Positions 34,942-44,600 of a DNA stretch of 64,000 nt are shown in pieces (positions within the stretch are counted from its first letter, which is position 1; each line of letters begins with the position of its first letter). Below the pieces are notes generated by a model. It had not been told where the DNA came from. It saw only the letters and a list, made by a program, of their open reading frames with translations, and did no database searches. Source of the DNA: Siniperca chuatsi (taxonomy: Eukaryota > Chordata > Actinopteri > Centrarchiformes > Sinipercidae); the NCBI RefSeq assembly GCF_020085105.1, contig NC_058061.1, forward strand, positions 3,074,284-3,138,283. The letters are read 5' to 3'. The translations under genes and the position numbers were made by a program.

Positions 34942-37900
34942 TCATCCTGCTCCATCCTCTCATTAAAGGACCATACTAGTGTTTGGCATGTTTTAGCCCA
35001 TTAACCAAAAGTCACGTATGCTGCTGTGTTATAGAAATTTGAATGTCTTTTTTTCTGACCTTTTAGGCAGCCATTGGTTTCCGTTCATCAGCAAACCAGC
35101 ATGAGTCATGTAGTCCGTCACAGTGAACGTCAAGCCTGGATTTATTTTTGTGAGAGTTACATTATCGTTTTGATGTTAAGCAGTGCAGACTTTTCAAATT
35201 AATCTACATTTAAAGCTGCACTTATAAATATATTTGTATGAACAATGGATTAAATGACTAACGCTAAAGAGCCAGATATATTTCTGAATTGTGTGAGTTT
35301 TGTTTTGGAAGCTGATGGAGACCAAACCAGAGCTAGAAGAGAGTGAATATAACTTGCATATATCAAGATACAGTTAAATAAAGAATTTCTGCATGCAACA
35401 AAAGAAACCAAAGTTCAAAGGCGATAATATTTCAATGATGGGTTTACAGCTTGTTCTGCTGCACCCAAGTGCCCAAAACTTAAGTCTTAGTTTTGTAGTT
35501 TTGGCAATCTTTCTTATCAGTGATGATAACAATGTACTAACCAAGGAAAGTGCTGCGATCTGGTTAACAGGCCAGCAGGTTAGCCCAACTTATTTCAAAG
35601 AGAAAACCAAGGCACAGGAAACGTTATTAACCAAACTAGTAAACTCACATGACCATTTACAGACCGTCTCTGTACTGACTGAAGTTGTGTTTTTTTGTGC
35701 AATGATGAATTATTACCAACATATCTAGTGCGCTCGCTTTCAGTTTCACCTGTAAATTAAGTGGTTTAGATTATCTGGATAAACTATTGGCCTGTTTAAA
35801 ACTTTTTCTTGCATGCCCCATTCAACTTTGTTGTTACGATCTCACCGTGCTCCCAGATCTCAGCAATTAGCTTGGTGAGCACAATTTTATCATAACTGAT
35901 ATAAATGATGGACAGAACTACGAAAATAAGACCCAAGTTGTAATTGACTTTCCTTTCATTTTCCTTTTAAACAGCATAATCATGCAGCGATAATCTGACA
36001 TTGACATTTAATGCAGATTTGGGGTTAATTTTGATGGATTACACAACTCAAGCAGGTTACAAGAGCCTACTTACTGATTTTCGTACCATGTAGAAATAAA
36101 TGGAAATAAATGGAAAAAATACATCCAACAATCTGAAGTATACATTATCTGTAGCCAAGGAGCTTCAACTTGCAAACACACTGTTATGGTCATTAAAGGG
36201 TTAGTCCTTCCTGTGTCAAACCTCTGGAACCACTGTGTGGCTCTTGTTGCATCAACGCTCCATGTAATCGTTTAGAAAGATTATAAGTGACAAACATAAA
36301 GTCACACAGTCGGTCTTTACCCACGACCACAGCGCTCCTTCGCAAGTGCGACTGCGGACAAACATAAAGTGGCTGTACACAAACCAACTCCGCTGCTTGT
36401 TGTGTCGTCTTTCTCTCTCGTTGTAGATGTGAAGCCCTCCAACGTGCTGATCAACACTCAGGGCCAGGTGAAGATGTGCGACTTTGGCATCAGCGGCTAC
36501 CTGGTCGACTCTGTGGCTAAAACCATGGACGCTGGCTGCAAGCCCTACATGGCGGTGAGCAGGAAGAGACCAAATGAAAAGAGTTTAAGTACTCATGTGA
36601 CAAACCTGAAGCCAGTTTTAAAGTCCAAATGAAATTCATTCTCAAAGTGATTTTCAAATGTATTGTTAATATTTTTCTATTCTAATAATTATATATTATT
36701 ATATAATATTATATAATTATTTCTAGAAGAGAAAGAGTCCAAATTAATGCCAATGTTGCTCCCTAGCTGCTAAATGTATTAATAATCAACTGTTAGTTCA
36801 CTATATCAATTTAAAAGGTGATGATATGTCAGTGTTGTGTTCGCTACTTGTTACCGATGCTCCCCAGTGGCCAAAAGTACTCACAGAGCTGCTAGCATGA
36901 GCAACAGAGCACAAGACATGTAATTTACAGAGATGATTTATTAGCTTTGGCAAAAAAAAAAACCTGCAATTTAATTTCAGTTGGACTTAAGAGTCCTTTG
37001 CTTTTATCCAATGATTCATTTTATTTAGATAATAACTGGACAATAAATGACAGTATTTTAACCTTGGAGTGCTGTCCAAGATCCAATTTGCATATCACAG
37101 CTTTGGTTGGATTTGACCACCAGTACTTTGTGCATGAAAAGCCCTTTTATAGCTGAAGCTTCGGCTCATCAGTAGACGGGTAAACAGGTTCACCTCTCTG
37201 TGTCTCATTATTATCCACACATTTAATGAGCCGGTTACATTTTAACCGTGTCTGCTCTGCTGCTGATTGGCTGAGTGAGTTTTAGGGCCAGCTTAGCGCT
37301 CAGGGAACATAGCGGTCTGTGTGTGTACCAGAGGTTTGGGATGACAGGGAAGTGTGCAGGTCGTCTTTGACAACCGCTGCCATAAGTGACATCACCTGAC
37401 CGTCTGTCCCGCAGCCGGAGAGGATCAACCCCGAGACGAACCAGAAAGGCTACAACGTCAAGTCTGACATCTGGAGTTTAGGAATCACAATGGTAAATCA
37501 GCTTTAATGGCTTTTTCTTTTTCATTTCAGTGTGAATTTATATTGGAAACTTTCCATCTCACTCTCATGCACACATTTAATTCCTTAACTTGTTCATCTC
37601 AGTTTTTCTAAATGTCTAAGAACACAAAAGTATCTGAAGGGTAAAAATTATTCATAATGAAAAAAAGAAATCTAGCGTTCTATGAGCAATTGCTCTAGAC
37701 AAAGTAGTGTCTAGACGTTTATTATGAGTTGTTAAATATTCATAGCTTTCACATTTGCACATTTCCAACTCAGACCAGAGAATATTTTGGCTTCAGTGAT
37801 TCAGCAACTGTGGCAATTCCCCGTCACTTGAACCCGGCTCGTCCTTTGGTTTCGGCATTTTCAGATGAGCTGCTAATGTTCCAGCACAGGTCTAATTTGA

Positions 37901-40900
37901 ATGGTAATAAGAGTGCTAAATGTTTGGTGGATAGAAGAGAGGGTTTTAAATGATGAAGGTGAAAGGAACAGTTCAGATTTTAGAGAAACATTTACTCCAA
38001 GGTATCATCAGAACTGGGCAAGACAGAGTGAGCAATCAGTGTGCTGAATAAAACACGCTTTGGCTGATTTTGGGTTGATTTTTGGAGTATCTGGTACTCC
38101 TCGACAGCTCTACTTAAGAGCCACCTGGGCAATGGATACTGAAATAACTGCAAAGTGAAGCAGTTGATAAGATTTTGGTTTGAATCAGCTGGTCTGAAGG
38201 GTGGAAAACAGCTCTGTAGCTGTTATCATTAACATCCTGGATTTTGCAGTAACAGTGATAGAAAATGTGAATAATAATTTGTGAAAACATAATAGGTGAA
38301 ACAGTGAAAGATATTTTGGAAGTCACTGGGTGGGTTTACATGCGGACTCGTATTCTGGTTATGGTTGGGATTTGGTGTGTTATGTAAATGTGAATGTATT
38401 TCAGAAACGTGATTAATACGGCGGCTGAGAGAGCTTAACACACTGCGCCAGTCAAGGCTAACACAAGGCTAACGCTAGGTGTAGAGCAAATATCTCCAAT
38501 AATATTGGAATTACGCAATCGGAATAAAAACTAAAATAAACACTGGGACATAATTTCATCATCAATTGCTTGCTTGTGTTTTCTTAAGTTGCAGTGCGCT
38601 GTGCTCTCTCAGCTACTGTAGAACTTGAATATGCTCGTTTAGATTGATTAATCTGTAGTTATTATTTTTGATTAATTGTTTGGTCTATAAAATGTCACAA
38701 AGTAGTGAAAAATGCGCACGGCACATTCCCAAAGCCCAATGTGACGTCTTCAAATGTCTTGTGTTGTCCGACCGACAGTCCAAAAGATACTTAACTCTAC
38801 TCTGACATCAGAGAAGAGCAACAAATCCTCACATTGGAGAAGCTGTGAGTGTTTTTGCATGATAAATGACCTAAAAGATGAATCGATTATCAAAATTGTT
38901 GATGATTAGTTTTCTGTTGATCAACTGATCGATTACTCGACCAATTTTACCGGACTGCGGTGGCATGTTAACATGTTATCCAGGTTTCTGATTTCTGTGC
39001 AGGTGAGTCGAGTTATGTCAGTTGTTAGTCAGTAAAACAAAAAATGTGAGGATAAATATCGGAATGATGCAGAGGACAAATTGCATCGTCGCTCTCGTCG
39101 TTCATTACTGGAGAAACTAAATCCAGAGTCCAGGCATCCATGAAACAAGGCGGGTTCATCCTCTGCTGCAGGTAACTGTCTGTGCAGAAACGACTGTGGC
39201 TGGATGACAGGGAGGGAGAGACGTGTCTGCACTGTTGTGAGCGATCAAAAACCTGGATAGTGTTAGTATCACGTGTACAGGGTGATGAATCACCATATCT
39301 CTCATGTTCCATGAAAACATGATAAGATTAGACCAGGATAAAACCAGGATAAAACCAGGATACTACTTGTACATTAACTGTTTTTGCTCTTTTTCCCTCT
39401 CTGTGGCTCAGATCGAGCTCGCCATCCTGCGCTTCCCGTATGACTCGTGGGGCACGCCCTTCCAGCAGCTGAAGCAGGTGGTGGAAGAACCTTCGCCCCA
39501 GCTTCCTGCCGACCAGTTCTCCCCCGAGTTCGTGGACTTCTCCTCTCAGTGGTACGTCCTTTTCTCTTGTTATGTCCCATTTTCCCTAGCCAGAGCCACT
39601 TCTCAGTGACAGCATTCAGTTCCCACATTTGTGATTTGTCTCTTTTTTTTTTTTCCTCCACACAAATAAGCCACTCAAGGCTGATCTCTTCAGGCGAGAA
39701 GCCAGCAGAGTCGCAGTGCCCTTCAACAAAGCCACAATAAATCTGACCAAAATGTGTGTTGATCCCAGCAGAGTGGGCTTCAGTTAATTTCCCCTTTATC
39801 AGATTAAGTTCATTATGACATTCTTTTGTTGTCGCGGTTGTTGTTGTTCTGACAGGATGTACAGGGGCTCTTTATTCTAAAATGAATTCATAAAAAATGG
39901 TTACAATAAAAAAAATTGTTTATGATGATATCTTAAGGTGATAGCTTCAAATTGCTTTTTTTGTCCAACCAACAGTTCAAAACTGAAGATATTCTGTTCT
40001 AAATCAAGGTCGCTCTCTAGTTTTTTCCCCAGCTTTCAACCGCATCTCACGGTCTTCCTCAGCACATGAATTTGTTCAGATGCAGTGATGTTCAGTTTCA
40101 GTGATATAAAACACAGAAAAGCAGCTAAACGTCAGGTTTGAGAAGATAAAACTGGCAAATGTTTGCTGTTTTTGCGTGATTAAACGATTAATCGGTTATC
40201 AGATTTGTTGTGTGTTAAAGTTCTGTCGATGAAATTATTGACTAATCGACTTAACTGTTGTGTCAAGTATGCAATACCACACGGCCTAGCTGATATCATA
40301 GAAGCCAAGTGTAAAGGCAACCAAGAAGCATATTAGACGAATAGAAAACTGACTAAACTGCATCCATCTCACCAAGATGCATCTTTCCTCCTGCCGAGTG
40401 TAACTACGTTAGTTCGCGGTCTGTGGAAGCCACTCACAGGCTCCCGTGATACTGGCAGCTGAAATTCAGTCTCATATAAGTGACAGGAAGAAAGCAGCTT
40501 CACCGGTTTCATCACATACTATCATGCAGAAGGCGTAACATGCAATTACAGCAGTTATCTGATCCCTGATCAGTTCCACCATTGAATGATCTGAATGTCC
40601 ATGCAAGGCGTCCGTTTGTTTGTGTGGATAGCTGTTAGCGACCTAGCTAAACTGTTATTGTCGTAATTAAACAGAAGTTATCGCTCTTCTGGCGTTTTTG
40701 GTAGTTATCGAGTGTAAATGAAAGTGTATTAAATCACATGTGGATTTTATCTGGACTCCTGAGACACTTAAAATGACGTGTACTGTAAATGGGGCCAGTG
40801 TTTCTGAAGGATCCTTTACATCCGGTTTCATTTCCTGGTGTTGGTTTTGTTTTGTACTCAAGTGGCAGTTGCTTACTTACCCATGCAGATATTCATCTTG

Positions 40901-42128
40901 TGGTAAGTTTTTATGTCCCGGCAGCATGGTTAAAGGCACTTGGACATCATTGTGAGTTGCACATTACATCCTTTCTCCACAGATTCTGTACTCTGTAGAG
41001 TGACCGATCTGGTTGGATTTTGGAGAACTTTGATGCATAAATGTGCTTAATGAGGAAAAAGTGAAAGTAAAAACTAACTCCAGACTGCTTTTAGATTCAG
41101 ACTCATGACTGAAAGTTCAAGTTTCGATCCTGAACTCGGCAGGACAAATCTGGACTGTTGAGACCAACAGCTCAGACTGTAGTTGTACAATAAACAGTTT
41201 CTACGTGATAATACGACTGCTGCCCCGGTATGATGAGAAAACCTGTCTGTCGGGATAGAAATACTGTCAAATTAATGCATTTAGTATCCTAAAATATACT
41301 TTTTGATCGCATGGAGAAATTTGTTGAATGAGTGTTCCTTCTTTGTAAGCTGGTTGCTGCAGTGAGGTTAGACGATGATGCTGCACTGAGAACAGTATTC
41401 TGTGCTCAAATTTTTACCGGCAGACACACACCTGATGTGAATGTTTTTTCAACTGTTCACATCTTAGGATGTTTCGCTGTTTTCTCTGTTACTGCAAGTC
41501 CACTCATGCTTGGTTGTCCTGGGAAAATAAACAGAATCTCAGATCAGAGTCATCTGTCAGTGAAGTTTCTTATCAGGTGAAGCAATTGCTGAAACAAAAG
41601 CCGAGCTTTGAGACTGAAGGCATCAGTTCAGTAGCCGTGGTATCAGTGACGAGTTACATTTGCTGTGAATTCATGTTGATGTTGCTTTTTGCTTCTGCAG
41701 CTTAAAGAAAGTTTCCAAAGAGCGGCCGACTTACACAGAACTCATGGTGAGTGTTGTATTTCTTAAATTCTTCCTCTTATTATTATACAACTAATTACTG
41801 TTGTTTTATTGCTATTTTTCTGCTGTTTTAACAGATTAGATGCATGCACCTTGTAATACTGTTAATCAGACACTGGAGGGCATACTAAGACCATTATTTC
41901 CATTTGGCTGAAAGTCCTCTCCCTCACATATGAGTAGATAAGCTGTGATGCTTCAGTACATAAATCATATTGCTGTCATATTACACTGATCTGAGATTCT
42001 AATGATTTGCAATTGCACTCAGACTAAATTAATGTCCTTTTCCTCCTCAGCAACATCCCTTCTTCACCTCCCATGAGGCCAAAGAAACCGACGTGGCTAG
42101 CTTTGTGAAAGTCATCTTGGGGGACTGA
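17930..42128 (+). CDS. map2k6: dual-specificity MAP kinase kinase 6 (MKK6), complete, 12 coding exons
   Basis: Coding exons: 17930-17948, 30582-30645, 31521-31569, 32200-32313, 33311-33430, 34463-34579, 34737-34788, 36427-36554, 37415-37492, 39412-39551, 41701-41746 and 42051-42128. All junctions are GT-AG and sum to 1005 bases (334 aa), the human MKK6 length. The enzyme phosphorylates Thr and Tyr of the p38 TGY loop. Visible: basic docking motif KRKPVLKL (8-15); glycine loop GRGAYG (60-65); ATP lysine K82; HRDVKPSN with catalytic D179; DFG at 197-199; activation sites S207 and T211 in DSVAKTMDAG; APE split across exons 8/9; C-terminal MAP3K docking region (about 311-334) ending KVILGD. The start MSQPKG and end ILGD match MKK6 rather than MKK3, though several inner residues are MKK3-like. 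Intron 1 is 12.6 kb and holds most regulatory potential. Confidence 0.96.
18869..18893. repeat. (CA)n microsatellite, map2k6 intron 1
   Basis: Uninterrupted CA run, preceded by imperfect CGCACACG. Confidence 0.9.
19150..20010. mobile_element. 'gattaatcgat' short transposon cluster in map2k6 intron 1
   Basis: Contains GATTAACCGATTGGTCGATTAG, GAGCTGCAACGATGAGTCGA and TTTTGAAAATCGATTAATCA type words, with reversed counterparts near 19590 and 19970. At least two nested copies are likely. Confidence 0.5.
20722..21230. mobile_element. AAAGCTGCACTAAT-family element, copy 2
   Basis: Begins AAAGCTGCAGTTACTAATAT, then AAATGACTGTGTAAT, CCGCTGTACACTAGCTG, CAGCTGGTGGAGACCAAACC and ACATGACTCCAAA in the order of copy 1. 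The right end is poorly defined. Confidence 0.6.
21540..22300. other. TGCA-dense block 2, map2k6 intron 1
   Basis: About 17 TGCA words, some overlapping as in CATGCATGCA and CTTGCAATGCAAG, against about 3 expected. Also holds a G run near 21930 and a T run near 22032. Confidence 0.6.
22886..22990. repeat. interspersed 'cagaatcagaatcacctttattggcc' repeat
   Basis: CAGAATCAGAATCACCTTTA then TTGGCCGAGTAT; related in layout to the repeats at 2763 and 9205. Confidence 0.5.
24236..25415. mobile_element. composite of 'agtac' element with nested repeats
   Basis: Left part GAAAAGTAACTAAGTACATT, TTACTTGAGTATTTCCATTT and CAGAGGGAAATATTGTAC; right part TACTTTTACTTTAAGTCAAGG. Between them lie the second 'gctaacatgctaa' repeat (24545-24960) and a 'gattaat' element (about 24960-25370). 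Confidence 0.5.
24545..24960 (+). repeat. interspersed 'gctaacatgctaa' repeat, copy 2
   Basis: GCTTTGAGCTAAATGCTAAC, AAAGTACAGCTGAGGCTGAT and GCAGGTATTTGGTCA match copy 1 at 1440-2095 in order. Confidence 0.65.
25560..25920. other. TGCA-dense block 3, map2k6 intron 1
   Basis: About 11 TGCA words in 360 bases against 1-2 expected. Confidence 0.5.
27684..27729. repeat. (TG)n microsatellite, map2k6 intron 1
   Basis: About 23 uninterrupted TG units, oriented opposite to the CA run at 28190. Confidence 0.95.
28190..28260. repeat. (CA)35 microsatellite, map2k6 intron 1
   Basis: Uninterrupted CA for 71 bases, the longest simple repeat in the window. Confidence 0.95.
29160..29755. mobile_element. 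'gattaat' element(s), map2k6 intron 1
   Basis: Words such as GAGCTGATACAATTAATCAA, GATTAATCAACAGAAAATG, TTGGCTCTGGAAACTT and a right end with ATTAGTCGCCGCCCTAAA. Two tandem-like copies share AATGTGAGG / TTTTCTCTGTT motifs. Confidence 0.5.
29793..30329. mobile_element. short inverted-repeat element with TACCGTAAAACTTCAATTAA ends
   Basis: The left end TACCGTAAAACTTCAATTAA is matched by the right end, which reads TACCGTAAAACTTCAATTAA when reversed, then AAGCCGAGCCC against TAGCCCGG. Near-perfect termini suggest a fairly young insertion; TA flanks the left end, as for mariner-type targets. A 63-codon frame inside is incidental. Confidence 0.8.
30582..30645 (+). CDS. map2k6: map2k6 coding exon 2 (p38 docking motif)
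   Basis: Acceptor TTTCCAG, donor GTAAGT. Residues 7-27 with the basic-hydrophobic docking site KRKPVLKL, then SKEVFEQPPPAA. Confidence 0.9.
31521..31569 (+). CDS. map2k6: map2k6 coding exon 3
   Basis: Residues 28-44, including PPRDLDSKAC, which is shared with human MKK6. Acceptor TGTTTCAG, donor GTAATT. Confidence 0.9.
32200..32313 (+). CDS. map2k6: map2k6 coding exon 4 (glycine loop and K82)
   Basis: Residues 45-82, starting NFEVKADDLEQI and ending IMAVK; phase 0 at both ends; donor GTGAGT. Confidence 0.95.
32918..32973 (+). other. 23-bp near-perfect hairpin in map2k6 intron 4
   Basis: Arms 32918-32940 (GTTCCAGTGGCCTCTGTG...) and 32951-32973 pair over 23 bases with a single G-T type difference and a 10-base loop. 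No hairpin of this quality is expected by chance. Confidence 0.8.
33311..33430 (+). CDS. map2k6: map2k6 coding exon 5 (N-lobe, helix C)
   Basis: Residues 83-122, RIRATVNTQEQKRLLMDLDI onward, ending GALFRE. Contains DCFYTV, the form found in MKK3. Confidence 0.95.
34463..34579 (+). CDS. map2k6: map2k6 coding exon 6 (hinge)
   Basis: Residues 123-161, GDVWICMELMDTSLDKFYKQ onward, ending GKIAVS. Donor GTGAGT. Confidence 0.95.
34737..34788 (+). CDS. map2k6: map2k6 coding exon 7 (helix E to catalytic loop)
   Basis: Residues 162-178, IVKALEHLHSNLQVIHR, plus the first base of catalytic D179. Donor GTAAGA. Confidence 0.93.
34880..34943. repeat. (TTTC)16 microsatellite, map2k6 intron 7
   Basis: Uninterrupted tetranucleotide run starting about 90 bases after exon 7. 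Confidence 0.95.
35209..35480. mobile_element. AAAGCTGCACTAAT-family element, copy 3 (partial)
   Basis: AAAGCTGCACTTATAAATAT, GATGGAGACCAAACCAGAGC and ATCAAGATAC in family order, in map2k6 intron 7. Confidence 0.55.
36427..36554 (+). CDS. map2k6: map2k6 coding exon 8 (catalytic loop, DFG, activation sites)
   Basis: Residues 179-221: DVKPSNVLIN, CDFGISGYLVDS, S207 and T211, and CKPYMA. Donor GTGAGC. Confidence 0.96.
36725..36900. mobile_element. AAAGCTGCACTAAT-family element, copy 4 (right-end fragment)
   Basis: GAGAAAGAGTCCAAATTAAT, CAATGTTGCTCC, CAGTGTTGTGTTCGC and CCCCAGTGGCCAAAAG correspond to the right half of copy 1. Confidence 0.5.
37415..37492 (+). CDS. map2k6: map2k6 coding exon 9
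   Basis: Residues 222-247: PERINPETNQKG, then YNVKSDIWSLGITM. Donor GTAAAT. Confidence 0.95.
38630..38955. mobile_element. 'gattaat' element, map2k6 intron 9
   Basis: TTAGATTGATTAATCTG on the left and TGATCAACTGATCGATTACT on the right, with AATGTCACAAAGTAGTGAAA and CTTGTGTTGTCCGACCGACA inside; a complete single copy. Confidence 0.55.
39412..39551 (+). CDS. map2k6: map2k6 coding exon 10 (C-lobe)
   Basis: Residues 248-293: IELAILRFPYDSWGTPFQQL and SPQLPADQFSPEFVDFSSQ. Donor GTACGT; the cysteine codon is split with exon 11. Confidence 0.95.
39850..40260. mobile_element. 'gattaat' element, diverged, map2k6 intron 10
   Basis: TTTGTCCAACCAACAGTTCA in the middle, and TTAAACGATTAATCGGTTATC and TTGACTAATCGACTTAACTG on the right. 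Confidence 0.4.
41701..41746 (+). CDS. map2k6: map2k6 coding exon 11
   Basis: Finishes C294, then LKKVSKERPTYTELM. Acceptor CTTCTGCAG, donor GTGAGT. Confidence 0.93.
42051..42128 (+). CDS. map2k6: map2k6 coding exon 12 (docking tail and stop)
   Basis: Residues 310-334, QHPFFTSHEAKETDVASF onward, ending KVILGD then TGA. This is the segment that upstream kinases bind in MKK6. Confidence 0.95.
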   Translation, partial: QHPFFTSHEAKETDVASFVKVILGD

Positions 42129-42955
42129 GTTGCCACACTTACACAGGAGGGAGGGAAGATCTGTTAAAATGAAAAAGAATAAACAAACAAACAAAAAGCA
42201 CCAATCGCAGCCCCTGTTACCTGCAGAACTCCCCCTGCCTCGCCGTACTCTCACCCCTCCCTCCAGAAACAGACAGACGGAGCCCAGAGGAGAAGCTGAC
42301 GAAGCAGAAGGTGGAGTTTGACCCCGCCCCCACCTGGCCTCCATGTCCTCTGTGCATTACCTGACATGAGAGGGGTGGGGGAGACGGGTGCCTCACAAAT
42401 AATCTGGAATAATTTAAAATGTCTGTATGCAAAATCTCCCTCTTTGGTTCGATTTGTCCCACCTCTGTGCGCCGCCCACTACTCAGACATGGCCGTTATT
42501 CGTCAGCGAGTTGACCTTGAGTTTGACCGTCTGTGGTTTAACTCCACACACGGTCAAACTCGAGGTTTTTCTTCTTTTTGCTGAAAAAAGGAAGTGAAAA
42601 GAGGTGCAGATTATATAAAAAAGATGAATGATATAATGCTATCTATGTATAATCTAAATGTTTGTATACTCAAAGCAAGTGTTGCATTGGTTTATTAATT
42701 GATTGCATGTACAGAATATATGTTTGGGTGAAAACGGGCTCAGACGGCCAGTGAGGAACCGCTGTAGAGTCCGATAGTTGAAGACCTGCAGATGTACGGC
42801 AAGGCCCTCCTAGTGGTCACAAATAGGTACTGCACTTCAACTGCTTTGCCTTGATTACAACAGAGATCTACTACACGTTTTGGGCTCTGGCTGCCTGTGA
42901 GTGTGTAAGTGTGTTTGTATGTGTGTGAGCTGGTGCATGATATGTGTGTGTTTGT
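42129..42955 (+). other. map2k6: map2k6 3' UTR (extent inferred)
   Basis: AATAAA at 42178-42183 is only 50 bases past the stop and lies in an A/CAAA-rich run; a stronger AATAAA at 43483-43488 is followed by TTTGACTGTGTTTGTTC. The latter lies inside the hAT-like element. Which is used is not known. Confidence 0.4.
42515..42565 (+). other. map2k6: 22-bp hairpin in map2k6 3' UTR
   Basis: Arms 42515-42536 (CCTTGAGTTTGACCGT...) and 42544-42565 (...ACGGTCAAACTCGAGG) pair over 22 bases with one G-U wobble and one mismatch around a 7-base loop TTTAACT, 387 bases after the stop codon. Confidence 0.8.
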
Positions 42956-44600
42956 AGGGCTGCACGATTTTGGGTAAAATCAGAATAGCAATTTTTGTAC
43001 TCAGAGTCGAGATAATGATTTTGTCTCACGATTCTTAGGGTAACAATTTTTTTATTTAACTTGTCCTGTGCAGTCTCATTGTGCCTGCGAGAGCTTGTCA
43101 GTTATAGTGATGCTTTGAATGAACTTCACGTTATTTATGTTTTTTGTGGCCAGGCGGCAGGATTTTCGGGTAGATTTCGTGGCCTTGGTACCTTCATATT
43201 GTACTTGGTTGTAGCGTTTTGATGCAATATGTATTTTGTCCAAACACTGCTTGCACAACACATGCATGTGCTCATTGTGTGTCAAACAGGGTTCAGAGCA
43301 AAGTTTTGGAGCGAAATTGATTATTTTTCTTTTCTTCAACGATGCCTGCCTCCCAGTGGTTTGTGGCTTACAGGCAGGGATTTTCCAGTAGTTTTCGTAG
43401 CCTTGGTACCTTCATATTGTATTTTGTCGTGTTTCAGATGGATACATTTATTTATTTTTTTATATTCCTTGATTCTAACAATAATAAAGATTTGACTGTG
43501 TTTGTTCAGAGCCATATTGGTCACTGTGCAAAGTGCAAATTATGTGAACTCTGTTCACATAGCTGCAAGGGTCTGCATGATGTCAATTTCATCATCTACT
43601 CATGTCTGCAAGGGTCAGCTCGGACCATCGACATGCAGCTTATAATTTGTGACCATATGTGCAAGAGCGTATGTGGCAACAAATATGCGCACACATCCGC
43701 AAATGCAGACCCCCCGTGTGGTAAACAGAACTGTGTGTTGTCCCTCTAGGACTCGGCCACACCAGCATTTCAAACAGTTACATTTCCGCAGCAGTCAGTG
43801 GATTTGCCTGTGGATTGAAATGTAAATCTACACTTTTGCGGAGGGTTCAACTTTGTTGAACTTTGATTTGCGAATTTGTGCCACGGACCACTTGGCAAAC
43901 TGTCTTGACAATGCTGACCTTCAAAGGAGCGGAGAGAACTGGAAAGTTCAAAATGTAGACTATTTGCATGACCTGCCAATAGTTACTATGTCACCAAGCT
44001 TCCAGCACCATCTATTTCTTGAGCAAATAAATTGTGCTGTGCCGCTGCCTGTAAGGCGGGGGTATGGTTGAAACAACATGTTGTCTGGCAACGTCTGGAG
44101 GCAAAAGTGTTTATAGCTGCTCCGAATGGCCACACTTAAAGGCAAGAAGGCGAAAACCCTGCCGTCATAAAGAGGGCTAATGGCGTACACGTTCGTATAG
44201 AGTCTCCCCACACCTGGCCAATCACAGTCGGATTGTCTGCTTTGGAAAGTTACAGATGCAGCCGCCCAATCACAGTGTCGAGAAAGTGTGAAGGGAGGGG
44301 GGATTCAGACGCTGTTCAGCAATCCGACAAGCACTTTGGCTGAAGCACACCGACGCCTTTACTAACCTGTCTCTCTCACACGGACGTAACTTTCGATTTA
44401 CTTTCTGTTTCACAGAAAGTCCGTCACGTGTTCCCACCAGTTGTAACACAGGCTCGTCACTTGTGGAACGGAGAAATTAAAAAAGCACTTAGTTTGATGC
44501 AGCGGACCGCCCTGCTAATGCAAATACACGTGTAATGAGATTGCACAGAGGTACTACGAGGCGAAATTGCGATTTAAATCCAGTCAGTCATGCAGCCCTG
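42956..44600. mobile_element. hAT-like non-autonomous element
   Basis: The left end AGGGCTGCACGATTTTGGGT and the right end, reversed, CAGGGCTGCATGACTGACTG, followed on both sides by ATTGCGATTT-like words, resemble the common teleost hAT-type short transposons. No transposase frame is seen. The interior has a duplicated 60-base unit (43145-43203 and 43362-43421). Confidence 0.6.

Noticed and set aside
35393..35728. 111-aa + frame in map2k6 intron 7
   Set aside because: It partly overlaps a transposon copy and has no recognisable domain or splice sites.
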